Positions 8,959 to 16,669 of a stretch of DNA of 38,126 bases are shown here, piece by piece. The notes under the pieces are model-generated. The model was not told the DNA's origin, searched no databases, and saw only the letters and a program-made list of their open reading frames with translations. The DNA lies in contig BPHE01000018.1 in the NCBI GenBank assembly GCA_026003395.1, positions 1 to 38,126 on the forward strand, read 5' to 3'. Each line of letters starts with the position of its first letter. Within the stretch, counting starts at the first letter, position 1. Origin of the DNA: Vicingaceae bacterium (GTDB lineage Bacteria > Bacteroidota > Bacteroidia > Flavobacteriales_E > Vicingaceae). A program made the translations under genes and the position numbers.

Positions 8959-9876
8959 TCACAGTTTAAATGATTTTAATGATTCTTGAAAATCGTTAAA
9001 CAAAAGTTCAAAACCTGCTTTTTTTAATTTTTCGTTGCTGACTCTTACACCTGTGGTAAGCATTTTGTGTTGTTCTCCAAAAATCAATTTGAGAACGAAC
9101 TCAGGCACTCTGAAAGACCACAATGGGCGGCGAAAATGTTTGGCTAAGATTCTGACCATTTCATCATAGGTAAGTTGCATATCGCCGACGGCATTGTAGA
9201 GACCGGCTTTTTGAGTATTTTCAATCAAAAACTCAAAGATCCTGCATAAATCATCGATATGAATCATGGGAAGAATCTGACAACCGGGCGAAATGGACAT
9301 TCCCAACCCCCATTTTACCGGTATGGCTGCTTTTGGAAGAAAACCTCCTTTGTCGGACAATACCAATCCGATACGCAAGACAGCCACTTGATTGCACAAT
9401 TTGTCAAACGGCCGATAGCTCCTCTCCCATTCACTGCATGTTTTGCCGAAAAAATCATTGGCAGGCGGATCGGTTTCATAAAATATCTTGTCGCTGATCA
9501 ACATTCCGTAAAAACCTACTGCACTTGCTCCAATAAACAATTCTGGTTTGACCTTTTGCTTTTCAATGGCGTATGCAAGCGTATGACTACTTTGCACTCT
9601 CGAAGCCAAAATTTTCATTTTGTAATCATCTGTCCACCTGTGTCCTGCAATATTTTGCCCGGCGAGGTTAATTACGACATCCACATTTTCAAGAGCAGAT
9701 TTGTCAATAAAATTTTTCCCGGGTTCCCACAAAAAAACTTGTAAGTTATCGTTTTTCCGGATATTTCTAACATTTCTTGACAACCATCTTATCCGATATT
9801 TTTTTCTTAACAAATGTTCAGTTAAATGTCGTCCCACAAGACCCGAACCTCCGGCTATTAATATAGTTTTACTCAT
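8959..9876 (-). CDS. TIGR01777 family NAD(P)-dependent epimerase/oxidoreductase
   Basis: Extended short-chain dehydrogenase-like protein of the YfcH/SulA type (305 aa, the usual length). The nucleotide-binding motif GGSGLVG is at residues 9-15, followed by the family signatures VINLAGQNIAG (about 67-77), GASAVGFYG and SFRVPEFVLKLIFGE near the C-terminus (domain DUF1731-like). The reaction is unknown for this family. It is the first gene of the minus-strand operon with the SRPBCC protein, photolyase and TonB receptor, and is divergent from the CarH-like regulator across 115 bp. Control by that regulator is therefore plausible. Confidence 0.9.
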   Translation of the reverse strand: MSKTILIAGGSGLVGRHLTEHLLRKKYRIRWLSRNVRNIRKNDNLQVFLWEPGKNFIDKSALENVDVVINLAGQNIAGHRWTDDYKMKILASRVQSSHTLAYAIEKQKVKPELFIGASAVGFYGMLISDKIFYETDPPANDFFGKTCSEWERSYRPFDKLCNQVAVLRIGLVLSDKGGFLPKAAIPVKWGLGMSISPGCQILPMIHIDDLCRIFEFLIENTQKAGLYNAVGDMQLTYDEMVRILAKHFRRPLWSFRVPEFVLKLIFGEQHKMLTTGVRVSNEKLKKAGFELLFNDFQESLKSFKL

Positions 9877-9892
9877 TATGTTAAAATATTAC

Positions 9893-9921
9893 TTTACAAA
9901 GTTATACATAAATTACATACA
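9893..9921. promoter_or_regulatory. Candidate regulator binding cluster of ACA/TGT repeats
   Basis: Four TACA tetramers start at 9895, 9905, 9914 and 9918, overlapping the minus-strand promoter box. CarH/LitR regulators of the MerR family bind short direct repeats containing ACA, so this could be the operator. The spacing (10, 9, 4) is not the regular 11 bp known for Thermus CarH, and the DNA is AT-rich, so this is tentative. Confidence 0.3.
9897..9904 (-). promoter_or_regulatory. Predicted -7 box for the epimerase-photolyase operon
   Basis: Minus-strand TAACTTTG matches TAnnTTTG, 20 nt upstream of the ATG at 9876. A TTG lies 15 nt further upstream, slightly closer than usual. Confidence 0.5.
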
Positions 9922-9976
9922 ACCTCTATATTAACATTTTTTTTTTAACTTTTGTGTAAATTATTTAAACATTTAT

Positions 9977-9984
9977 TAATTTTG
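9977..9984 (+). promoter_or_regulatory. Predicted -7 box for the carotenoid operon, very close to the start codon
   Basis: TAATTTTG matches TAnnTTTG exactly and ends only 7 nt before the ATG at 9992. A TTG at 9952-9954 lies 22 nt upstream. Transcription should begin within a few bases of the ATG, so the mRNA is probably leaderless. Confidence 0.55.
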
Positions 9985-9991
9985 CTTCACT

Positions 9992-10897
9992 ATGTCATTA
10001 GAATTAGATATTGGTACTTTGTCCGGATTGACGGGAGTTAAGCCCCACAACCTCAGAATGTGGGAAAAAAGATACTCTATTTTTGAGCCACAAAGGACAC
10101 CCGGAGGCACAAGAATTTATACCGACAAAGATTTAAAGAAACTTCTTACCATTCAGGAACTTATCAATCTTGGTTATAAAATATCGGAAGCCATCAACCT
10201 TTCGGAGAATGAACGCAAAAAAGTAATCTTGCAAACATTGGACAATGCCCTCTCAAATGACACTTATGCCATTTTTATCAATGAAATGCTTAAATGTGCG
10301 GTAGATTTGGATGAAACTCATTTTGAACTATATTTTCGAAAATCTGTAGAACGTTTTGGAAAAGTATATACCATCACCAATATCATTTATCCTTTGCTCA
10401 ACAAATTAGGCGCTTTATGGAAGATAGACAACATAAGCCCGCTGGAAGAACACTTTGCTTCACAAATCATCACCCGAATGATCCAAGAGTGGATTTCTTT
10501 GCTTCCCATTAGAAACATACATTCAAGAAAATTCGTATTGTTTTTACCACCCAATCATTATCACCAAATTCCTTTATTATTTGCCAACTACCTCTTGAGA
10601 AAAAAGGGATTTAAAACTTATTACCTCGGAGAAGATGTCCCCTTGGAAAATTTGAAACGGTTCACCGAAATGTTTAAAGAAGATGTTGTCTATCTTACCT
10701 TTTTATTATATAGAAATGAGAAAGAAAGCGTAAAAATTGCCGGAAATTTGTTTGAAATATTGGGAAATAACGCGTCTGTATGGATTTCAGGAGAAAAAAA
10801 CAATTTAACTTCAATAAAAAAAACTTTTAACGATAATAAAAACTTAGCTATAGTGAAAGATTTAAATGAATTTTATCTAAAAATTAAAAAAATCTGA
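9992..10897 (+). CDS. MerR-family regulator with degenerate B12-binding domain (CarH/LitR-like)
   Basis: Transcription factor (301 aa) with three parts. An N-terminal MerR winged helix covers residues 1-75 (SGLTGVKPHNLRMWEKRY and TPGGTRIYTDKDL). A four-helix-bundle cobalamin-binding region (about 85-175) carries the W-x9-EH motif as Trp143, Glu153, His154. A Rossmann-like B12-binding domain covers about 180-300. In light-sensing CarH the last domain holds ExHxxG, SxL and GG boxes. Here they read HxHxxP (His189, His191, Pro194), TxL (Thr236, Leu238) and SG (266-267): the axial His is kept, most of the rest is changed. It probably controls both its own carotenoid operon and the divergent photolyase operon. 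Whether it still binds cobalamin is open. Confidence 0.9.
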   Translation: MSLELDIGTLSGLTGVKPHNLRMWEKRYSIFEPQRTPGGTRIYTDKDLKKLLTIQELINLGYKISEAINLSENERKKVILQTLDNALSNDTYAIFINEMLKCAVDLDETHFELYFRKSVERFGKVYTITNIIYPLLNKLGALWKIDNISPLEEHFASQIITRMIQEWISLLPIRNIHSRKFVLFLPPNHYHQIPLLFANYLLRKKGFKTYYLGEDVPLENLKRFTEMFKEDVVYLTFLLYRNEKESVKIAGNLFEILGNNASVWISGEKNNLTSIKKTFNDNKNLAIVKDLNEFYLKIKKI

Positions 10898-10906
10898 AAA
10901 TAATCG

Positions 10907-12394
10907 ATGAATCATAAACCTCGCATAGTCATCATTGGTGCCGGCATTTCGGGAATGTCGGCTGCTTGTCATTTGTCCCGGATGGGATTTGAAGTGACGG
11001 TGTTCGAAAAAAATGAACAACCGGGCGGAAGAATAGATTTTTTTGAATCCTCCGGATTCGCTTTCGACATGGGGCCCAGTTGGTATTGGATGCCCAATGT
11101 TTTTGACCGGTTTTACGAATCTTTCGGCTATAAAACATCTGATTTTTATCAACTGATTCCCCTGGATCCGGGTTTTGAGATTGTTTTTGAAGAAAACAAA
11201 AGTTTTCCTGTTTGGAAAAATTTAGAACAACTTTACGAAGAGTTTGAAAAAACAGAACCGGGAAGTGCCGAAAAATTCGAGCACTACCTCAAAAAAAGCA
11301 AAAAAATTTATGAAGTGGCAATGGGCGATATGGTCTATAAGCCATATCTTTCTTTACTGGACTTTATCGATCCCCAAGCATTCAATCCGGTGTTGATTAA
11401 ATCAGTTTTTACTACTGTCAGCAAGGAAGTGAGAAAACTTTTTAAACATCCCCATCTTCGTCAATTGCTTGAATTTCCGGTGATATTTTTGGGTTCGACA
11501 GCCGATAAAATACCTGCATTGTATCACCTGATGAATTATGCCGCTTTTGTAGAAGGAACATGGTATCCGGAAGGCGGAATGTACCAAATTGCCAAAGCTT
11601 TTGAAACCATTGCCAAGGATTTGGGTGTTCAATTTTATTACAATACCCCTGTAAAGAAATTGGTTTTAGAAGGAAATCTGGTTAAAGGAGTTCACATTGA
11701 CAATGATTACATTCAGGCCGATGCTGTATTGTCCTCGGCTGATTATGTTTTTACGGAAAAATTATTACCCGAGTCATACCGCAATTACGATGAATCCTAT
11801 TGGGAAAAAAGAACATTTGCTCCTTCTGCCTTGCTGTTTTATCTCGGAATTGACAAACCTCTGCCAAAACTACGGCATCACACATTGTTTTTTGACGCGG
11901 ATTTTGAATCTCACATTGCTAAGGTTTATAATACTCATCAATGGCCCGAAAACCCTTTGTTTTACGTTTCGGCAACTTCTAAAACAGACAAAAGCGTGGC
12001 ACCTCCGGGCAAAGAAAATTTGGTCATATTGGTTCCTGTTTCGGTAGAGATTCAAGAAAATAAGGAAAGTATTGATGCCATCTACAATAACATCATTTCA
12101 CGTTTGGAAAAATTCTCCGGTGAAAGTATAGCTCCTTATGTTGTATTCAAAAAACATGTCGCCAAAAAACATTTTATAGACCGATATAATTCATTTAAAG
12201 GAAATGCCTATGGTTTAGCCAATACCTTAATGCAAACCGCGATTTTTAAACCGAAAATGAAAAATTACAAAATAAAAAATTTATTTTACACAGGACAGCT
12301 TACCGTGCCGGGTCCGGGATTACCTCCCTGTATTATTTCTGGTGAAATAGCAGCCGGTTTAATTCAAAATTTTTTAAATTTACAATATGAATAA
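10907..12394 (+). CDS. crtI: Phytoene desaturase
   Basis: FAD-dependent CrtI-type desaturase (495 aa) converting phytoene to lycopene at the membrane. The N-terminal FAD motif is VIIGAGISGMSAA (about 8-20), followed by GGRIDFFESSGFAFDMGPSW, a hallmark of the CrtI family. The C-terminal signature TGQLTVPGPGLPPCIISGE is intact. It starts 9 nt after the regulator stop and overlaps crtB by 8 nt through the sequence ATGAATAA, where the crtB start and crtI stop are interleaved. CrtO-type or carotene isomerase functions are less likely given the crtB partner and length. Confidence 0.95.
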   Translation: MNHKPRIVIIGAGISGMSAACHLSRMGFEVTVFEKNEQPGGRIDFFESSGFAFDMGPSWYWMPNVFDRFYESFGYKTSDFYQLIPLDPGFEIVFEENKSFPVWKNLEQLYEEFEKTEPGSAEKFEHYLKKSKKIYEVAMGDMVYKPYLSLLDFIDPQAFNPVLIKSVFTTVSKEVRKLFKHPHLRQLLEFPVIFLGSTADKIPALYHLMNYAAFVEGTWYPEGGMYQIAKAFETIAKDLGVQFYYNTPVKKLVLEGNLVKGVHIDNDYIQADAVLSSADYVFTEKLLPESYRNYDESYWEKRTFAPSALLFYLGIDKPLPKLRHHTLFFDADFESHIAKVYNTHQWPENPLFYVSATSKTDKSVAPPGKENLVILVPVSVEIQENKESIDAIYNNIISRLEKFSGESIAPYVVFKKHVAKKHFIDRYNSFKGNAYGLANTLMQTAIFKPKMKNYKIKNLFYTGQLTVPGPGLPPCIISGEIAAGLIQNFLNLQYE

Positions 12395-13238
12395 TTATGA
12401 TTTATACAAAAACACGTCATTTGAGTTGTCAAAGCAAATCACCAACCGTTATAGCACGAGTTTTTCCATCGGAACGCAACTATTGGATAAGAACATTAGG
12501 CCACATATTTACGCTATTTACGGTTTTGTCAGATTAGCCGACGAAATTGTGGATACATTCCACCAACACGATAAAAAAAAGCTTTTAGACGAATTTGTCG
12601 AAGATACTTACCTTGCCATCGAACGCAAAATATCCACCAACCCTGTCTTGCATGCCTTTCAACATACGGTCAATCAATTTCACATTGACAAATCATTGAT
12701 CGACGCTTTTTTAAACAGTATGTACATGGATTTAGAAAAAAATGTACATGACGAGAAATCTTTTAAACAATATATTTATGGCTCAGCGGAAGTAGTAGGA
12801 CTTATGTGCTTAAAAGTTTTTGTTAACGGAGATCAACAAACTTATGAAAAGCTTTTGGCACCTGCCCGTGCTTTGGGATCGGCATTTCAAAAAGTAAATT
12901 TCCTTAGGGATGTGGGACATGACTTCTACGACCTTGGACGTATCTATTTTCCCGACGTCGATTTCAACAGGTTGAGCTCTGCCGATATCGATTTTATTTT
13001 CGACAATATTCAAAAAGATTTTGATTTGGCCTTGAAGGGTATCAAAACGCTTCCTGCAGGTTGCAAAACCGGTGTATATGTCGCCTATGTTTATTACTAT
13101 AATTTGTTTAAGAAACTAAAAATGAACAAAGAACAACTTTTGAAGAAACGAATAAGAATCAATAACCTGCGAAAGTTTGCACTAATGGTGAAGGCCTGGT
13201 TGGAATGTAACTTTATGAAAACAGTTACACATGAATAA
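12387..13238 (+). CDS. crtB: Phytoene synthase
   Basis: Head-to-head condensation of two geranylgeranyl diphosphates to phytoene (283 aa). The two aspartate-rich Mg-binding motifs are present: DEIVD (52-56) and DVGHD (175-179) in the signature FLRDVGHDFYDLGRIYFP. The early motif RYSTSFSIG (21-29) also matches the family. No GGPP synthase gene lies in the window, so its substrate must come from elsewhere in the genome. It overlaps crtI upstream and the unknown secreted gene downstream by 8 nt each, at identical ATGAATAA junctions, pointing to translational coupling. Squalene synthase paralogues are excluded by the crtI neighbour. Confidence 0.96.
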   Translation: MNNYDLYKNTSFELSKQITNRYSTSFSIGTQLLDKNIRPHIYAIYGFVRLADEIVDTFHQHDKKKLLDEFVEDTYLAIERKISTNPVLHAFQHTVNQFHIDKSLIDAFLNSMYMDLEKNVHDEKSFKQYIYGSAEVVGLMCLKVFVNGDQQTYEKLLAPARALGSAFQKVNFLRDVGHDFYDLGRIYFPDVDFNRLSSADIDFIFDNIQKDFDLALKGIKTLPAGCKTGVYVAYVYYYNLFKKLKMNKEQLLKKRIRINNLRKFALMVKAWLECNFMKTVTHE

Positions 13239-13698
13239 AATATTTCTGACAATGACTTTTTTCATTCTCATATTTTTGACAGGTATAAGCACATTTGGTC
13301 AAAGTGTGGAAGAAGCCCGTTTGCTTTTGAACAAAGCCAAAACGAAAAAAGATAGTTGCCTCTACTATGCCGCTTATCTGAATCAATCGACAAATCCTGT
13401 TGTAAAAGGATATGGAGCCATGATGCTTTTTCTTGAAGCAGACAATGTGTTCAATCCATTTTCAAAATTGCATTTTTTCAATTCCGGTAAAGCTATATTA
13501 GATTCTTGCATTCAACAGCATCCCGGTTTGTTGGAATTACGCCTGTTGAGATATGCCGTGCAAAATGAAATACCCTCTATATTGGGATATGACAACAGAA
13601 ATGAAGACAAAAAAATCTTACTTCAATCTATCCATTTAATTGAAAAAAAAGATGAATATTTATATAAACGTATAAAAGAAACTGTTTATGAAAATTAG
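13231..13698 (+). CDS. Unknown secreted protein inside the carotenoid operon
   Basis: I do not recognise this 155-aa protein. It begins with a clear signal peptide (about 1-23, hydrophobic IFLTMTFFILIFLTG, ending in TFGQ), so it should be exported to the periplasm. The mature part is predicted mostly helical, with patterns like ARLLLNKAKTKKDSCLYYAAYL that resemble tetratricopeptide-type helices, and two cysteines (near 43 and 92) that could form a disulfide. It overlaps crtB by 8 nt and idi by 11 nt, so it must be made together with the pigment enzymes. A role in carotenoid handling or membrane assembly is inference from position only. Confidence 0.75.
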   Translation: MNKIFLTMTFFILIFLTGISTFGQSVEEARLLLNKAKTKKDSCLYYAAYLNQSTNPVVKGYGAMMLFLEADNVFNPFSKLHFFNSGKAILDSCIQQHPGLLELRLLRYAVQNEIPSILGYDNRNEDKKILLQSIHLIEKKDEYLYKRIKETVYEN

Positions 13699-14251
13699 TC
13701 CTGACACACATCCAAAAGACATGTTGATTCTTGTCGATAAAAACGACAAACCCATTGGCACAAAAGACAAATTAACTGTCCACAAAGAAGGATTGTTACA
13801 CAGAGCTGTGTCAGTGATTTTAATCACCTCAGATCATAAAGTGTTGCTTCAACGGCGTGCCATGACCAAATATCACTCACCGGGTAAATGGGCCAACACA
13901 TGTTGCACACATCCCATGTGGAACGAAGACAACATCGAAGCATGCAAAAGGCGGTTGAAGGAAGAATTGGGCATCGAAAGCAATCAATGGTTTTACTGGA
14001 AAACCATACATTATGTTGAAAATGTAGGCAATGGCATGATTGAAAATGAAATCGACCACGTATATCTCACATTTTCTGATGAACATCCCGCCCCCAACCC
14101 GAGAGAAGTCATGCAATATACTTACATTCCCATAGAAGAATTGAAAGATTGGATAAAAAACAACAAAAGTATTTGCACATTTTGGTCCACTTTAGTTTTA
14201 AAAGATTTAAATTTGCATTTACTCAATTCAATAACTGATAGAATATGTTAA
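13688..14251 (+). CDS. idi: Isopentenyl-diphosphate delta-isomerase, type I
   Basis: Interconverts isopentenyl and dimethylallyl diphosphate, supplying precursors for carotenoids (187 aa, like E. coli Idi). It is a Nudix-fold enzyme: the active-site cysteine is Cys73 in NTCCTHP (68-76 region), metal ligands are expected at His38 and His75, and the Nudix-like helix is RRLKEELGIES. The second acid/base region is ENEIDHVY (about 119-126). It overlaps the upstream unknown by 11 nt and crtZ by 7 nt. Its place in the operon boosts precursor flow in step with pigment synthesis. Confidence 0.96.
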   Translation: MKISPDTHPKDMLILVDKNDKPIGTKDKLTVHKEGLLHRAVSVILITSDHKVLLQRRAMTKYHSPGKWANTCCTHPMWNEDNIEACKRRLKEELGIESNQWFYWKTIHYVENVGNGMIENEIDHVYLTFSDEHPAPNPREVMQYTYIPIEELKDWIKNNKSICTFWSTLVLKDLNLHLLNSITDRIC

Positions 14252-14703
14252 AATTTGCCATTATCACACTCATTACCTATGGCATCATGGAAGGCGTCAC
14301 CTGGATGACCCATAAATATGTCATGCATGGTTTTATGTGGTATTTTCATGAAGATCATCACGATCCACGTAAAAAACCTCATCCATTTTTTGAAAAAAAC
14401 GATGTTTTCTTTTTAATTTTTGCCCTACCATCCATGTTAATGTTTCTTATCGGGACTTTTTTTCCGCAGTATTCATACCTCAATGCAATAGCATCAGGAA
14501 TTACCCTGTATGGTTTGACATACTTTCTCATCCATGAAGTATTAATTCACAGAAGATTTAAATTTATGGACAGGTTTCGAAACATTCCGTATTTCAAAGC
14601 CCTTATACGTGCTCACAAAGCTCATCACAAACACATAGGCAAAGAAGATGGAGAATGTTTCGGATTGCTCTTGGTGCCCCGTAAATTTTTCAAAAACAGC
14701 TGA
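14245..14703 (+). CDS. crtZ: Beta-carotene 3-hydroxylase
   Basis: Membrane di-iron hydroxylase converting beta-carotene to zeaxanthin (152 aa). It belongs to the fatty-acid hydroxylase superfamily. The histidine clusters are all present: HKYVMHG (His23, His28), HEDHHD (His35, 38, 39), HRRFK and HKAHHKH near the C-terminus. Hydrophobic helices occur at about 1-18, 55-72 and 78-95. It overlaps idi by 7 nt and shares one base with the next gene (TGATG). With no ketolase (crtW) in the window, zeaxanthin is the predicted end product of this operon. Confidence 0.95.
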   Translation: MLKFAIITLITYGIMEGVTWMTHKYVMHGFMWYFHEDHHDPRKKPHPFFEKNDVFFLIFALPSMLMFLIGTFFPQYSYLNAIASGITLYGLTYFLIHEVLIHRRFKFMDRFRNIPYFKALIRAHKAHHKHIGKEDGECFGLLLVPRKFFKNS

Positions 14704-15392
14704 TGAAAATCAATGATGCACATTTTGTATATTTTCTGGTTCTTGCCGGCGTAATAATTTTTCCATTGTTGTTTTCTTTTACACGCAAATTTTATTTTAT
14801 TCGGCATTTAAAAAAATTTGTCCTGGCATCTATACCGGTAGCACTTTTTTTTATTGTATGGGATATTTTCTTTACTTCTCAGAATGTTTGGTGGTTTAAT
14901 GAAGATTATATTACCGGTATTAAGATATTTAACTTACCCGTGGAAGAAATATTGTTTTTTTTCGTCATTCCATATGCCTGTGTTTTCACTTTTTTCAATA
15001 TCGTTCAGTTTGATAAATACATACCGGTCAATTCTATACCGGCAAGAGTTTTTTTCACATTGATTTTTGTCTTGTCCATCATCCTGGCAGTGATTTATAG
15101 CCAACAATGGTATACATTTTCTACTTTTTTGATACTATCCTACAGCTTGTTTTTCTTTTTGTTTCTCTATTACGACCAAAAATTTTTAAAATACTTTCTG
15201 ATAGAATATGTATTGATCTTGCCATTTTTTCTGTTGTCAAACGGCATTCTCACCGGCAGTTTCTGGGTTGAAAACCCTGTGGTATATTACAATGATAACC
15301 ATCATTTGGGTATCAGAATTTTTAATATCCCCATTTGTGGATTTTTTTTATGGCATGCTTATGCTTTTATGGATTTCATATATTTTTTATGA
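14703..15392 (+). CDS. crtYcd: Lycopene cyclase, CrtYcd type, frameshifted near the C-terminus
   Basis: Small integral-membrane lycopene cyclase formed of two repeats, forming beta-ionone rings on lycopene. The first repeat is complete with the catalytic PxEE motif (Pro79-Val-Glu81-Glu82) in IFNLPVEEILFF. The second repeat begins the same way (IRIFNIPI, to residue 211) but then reads CGFFLWHAY and stops at 229. In the next frame, from 15349, the DNA encodes YGMLMLLWISYIFYEQ and continues to a stop at 15427-15429, which is what the family should have. One extra T near 15334-15336 explains it. As written the second active-site motif is lost. It could be a sequencing error, a real null mutation, or programmed frameshifting. 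Confidence 0.85.
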   Translation: MKINDAHFVYFLVLAGVIIFPLLFSFTRKFYFIRHLKKFVLASIPVALFFIVWDIFFTSQNVWWFNEDYITGIKIFNLPVEEILFFFVIPYACVFTFFNIVQFDKYIPVNSIPARVFFTLIFVLSIILAVIYSQQWYTFSTFLILSYSLFFFLFLYYDQKFLKYFLIEYVLILPFFLLSNGILTGSFWVENPVVYYNDNHHLGIRIFNIPICGFFLWHAYAFMDFIYFL

Positions 15393-15451
15393 ACAATTGA
15401 AAAAAGAAAATTTGATGAAAAATCTTTAATTTTATCCCATTAAGACATTGT

Positions 15452-16441
15452 ATGAAACCTTTTTCTATACTACTCATTTTTGGATCATTGTTTATTATTG
15501 CCTTCAATGGTTCTACATACCGTTGGGGTTTTTACGGACACAAACGTATCAACAGAATGGCTGTTTTCACATTGCCTCCCGAACTTTTCCCTTTATACAA
15601 GAAACATATTGAATACATTACCGATCATGCACCCGATCCGGATAAAAGACGCTATGCCGTGGAAGGCGAAGCCGAAAATCATTACATTGATCTGGATCGC
15701 TATTACAACGGTCAAGGAGATGTTTTTGAAATTGTTCCCAAACATTGGGAAGATGCGGTTGCCAAGTATACCGAAGACACATTAAGGGCTCATGGCATTT
15801 TGCCTTGGAATCTTGATAAAATGTTTGTCAAACTAATGTTTGCTTTTAGAGAAAAAAACCTGAACAAAATATTGAAATATTCCGCCGATATTGGGCATTA
15901 TGTCGGGGATGCTCACGTGCCCTTGCATACTACCAAAAATTACAATGGACAATTCACCAATCAATACGGCATACACGGCTTTTGGGAATCAAGATTACCT
16001 GAATTGTTTGCCGAGGACTATGATTACTTTGCCGGAAAAGCAACCTTTATCAAAGATCCTTTGGATATGGCATGGCAGGCCGTGCTGGAAAGCTTCCGAC
16101 TTAAAGATACGGTTTTAATGATTGAAGCCGAATTGTCGAATCAATTTCCTCCCGACAAAAAATATTCAATCGAAACAAGAGGCCGGACGACCATAAAAGT
16201 TTACTCCTATGAATTTTCTAAGGCCTATCACGAAGCATTGCAAGGAATGGTGGAAGACCGTATGAGAAAAAGTATCATTCGATTGGGAAGTATCTGGTAC
16301 ACTGCGTGGGTTAAGGCAGGCAAACCCGATGTGGAAGATATCTTAAGGCAAAATCTCGATATCAAAGAACTCGAAGAAGAATACCGCCGTCTGCAGGCCG
16401 AATATGAACAAGGCAAAGCCAAAGGCCGGGTGTGTGATTAA
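15452..16441 (+). CDS. Zinc-dependent phospholipase C / S1-P1 nuclease superfamily protein
   Basis: Secreted zinc hydrolase (329 aa). A signal peptide covers about residues 1-20. The trinuclear-zinc ligand pattern of bacterial PLC is clear: Trp25 and His30 in WGFYGH, Asp62/64 in HAPDPD, His77 in ENHYIDLD, His149, Asp153 and His159 in GHYVGDAHVPLH, and His175 with Glu179 in HGFWE; the spacings 149-153-159 and 175-179 equal those of Bacillus PLC. Whether it cleaves phospholipids or nucleic acids is not decided by these residues. Trp25 is a few residues past the likely cleavage site, whereas in PLC it is the N-terminal residue. The last 45 residues are charged and helical. It lies 59 nt after the cyclase stop, possibly in the same transcript. 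Confidence 0.82.
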   Translation: MKPFSILLIFGSLFIIAFNGSTYRWGFYGHKRINRMAVFTLPPELFPLYKKHIEYITDHAPDPDKRRYAVEGEAENHYIDLDRYYNGQGDVFEIVPKHWEDAVAKYTEDTLRAHGILPWNLDKMFVKLMFAFREKNLNKILKYSADIGHYVGDAHVPLHTTKNYNGQFTNQYGIHGFWESRLPELFAEDYDYFAGKATFIKDPLDMAWQAVLESFRLKDTVLMIEAELSNQFPPDKKYSIETRGRTTIKVYSYEFSKAYHEALQGMVEDRMRKSIIRLGSIWYTAWVKAGKPDVEDILRQNLDIKELEEEYRRLQAEYEQGKAKGRVCD

Positions 16442-16669
16442 TTTATCCAATCCCTCCAAAAATCAAAGATAAATTTCTCACAAATCATTCTTTAAAATTC
16501 TATTTATCATTTCCGCAACTCAACACTTGTATCAACAACTAACATATTTTCAACATAATTTGAAAGTAATCTTATTGATAAACAATTGAAAAATTATTGT
16601 GAGTGTTGAAAAATTGAAGTTATTAACAGATTGTTAATTTCGTGAAATAGAGGATTAGCTTCATAAGCT

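Noticed and set aside
9877-9991. Cobalamin riboswitch upstream of the B12-domain regulator
   Set aside because: The spacer is only 115 bp, AT-rich, with no B12-box-like conserved stem, and the predicted transcript has almost no leader.
15342-15349. T8 run in the cyclase as a phase-variation tract
   Set aside because: Its length is exactly what the conserved Asp-Phe-Phe-Tyr reading needs, so the shift probably lies just upstream; eight T is also common in this AT-rich DNA.
16520-16609. Inverted repeat TCAACACT / AGTGTTGA
   Set aside because: 8-bp arms 74 nt apart in AT-rich spacer; expected by chance.
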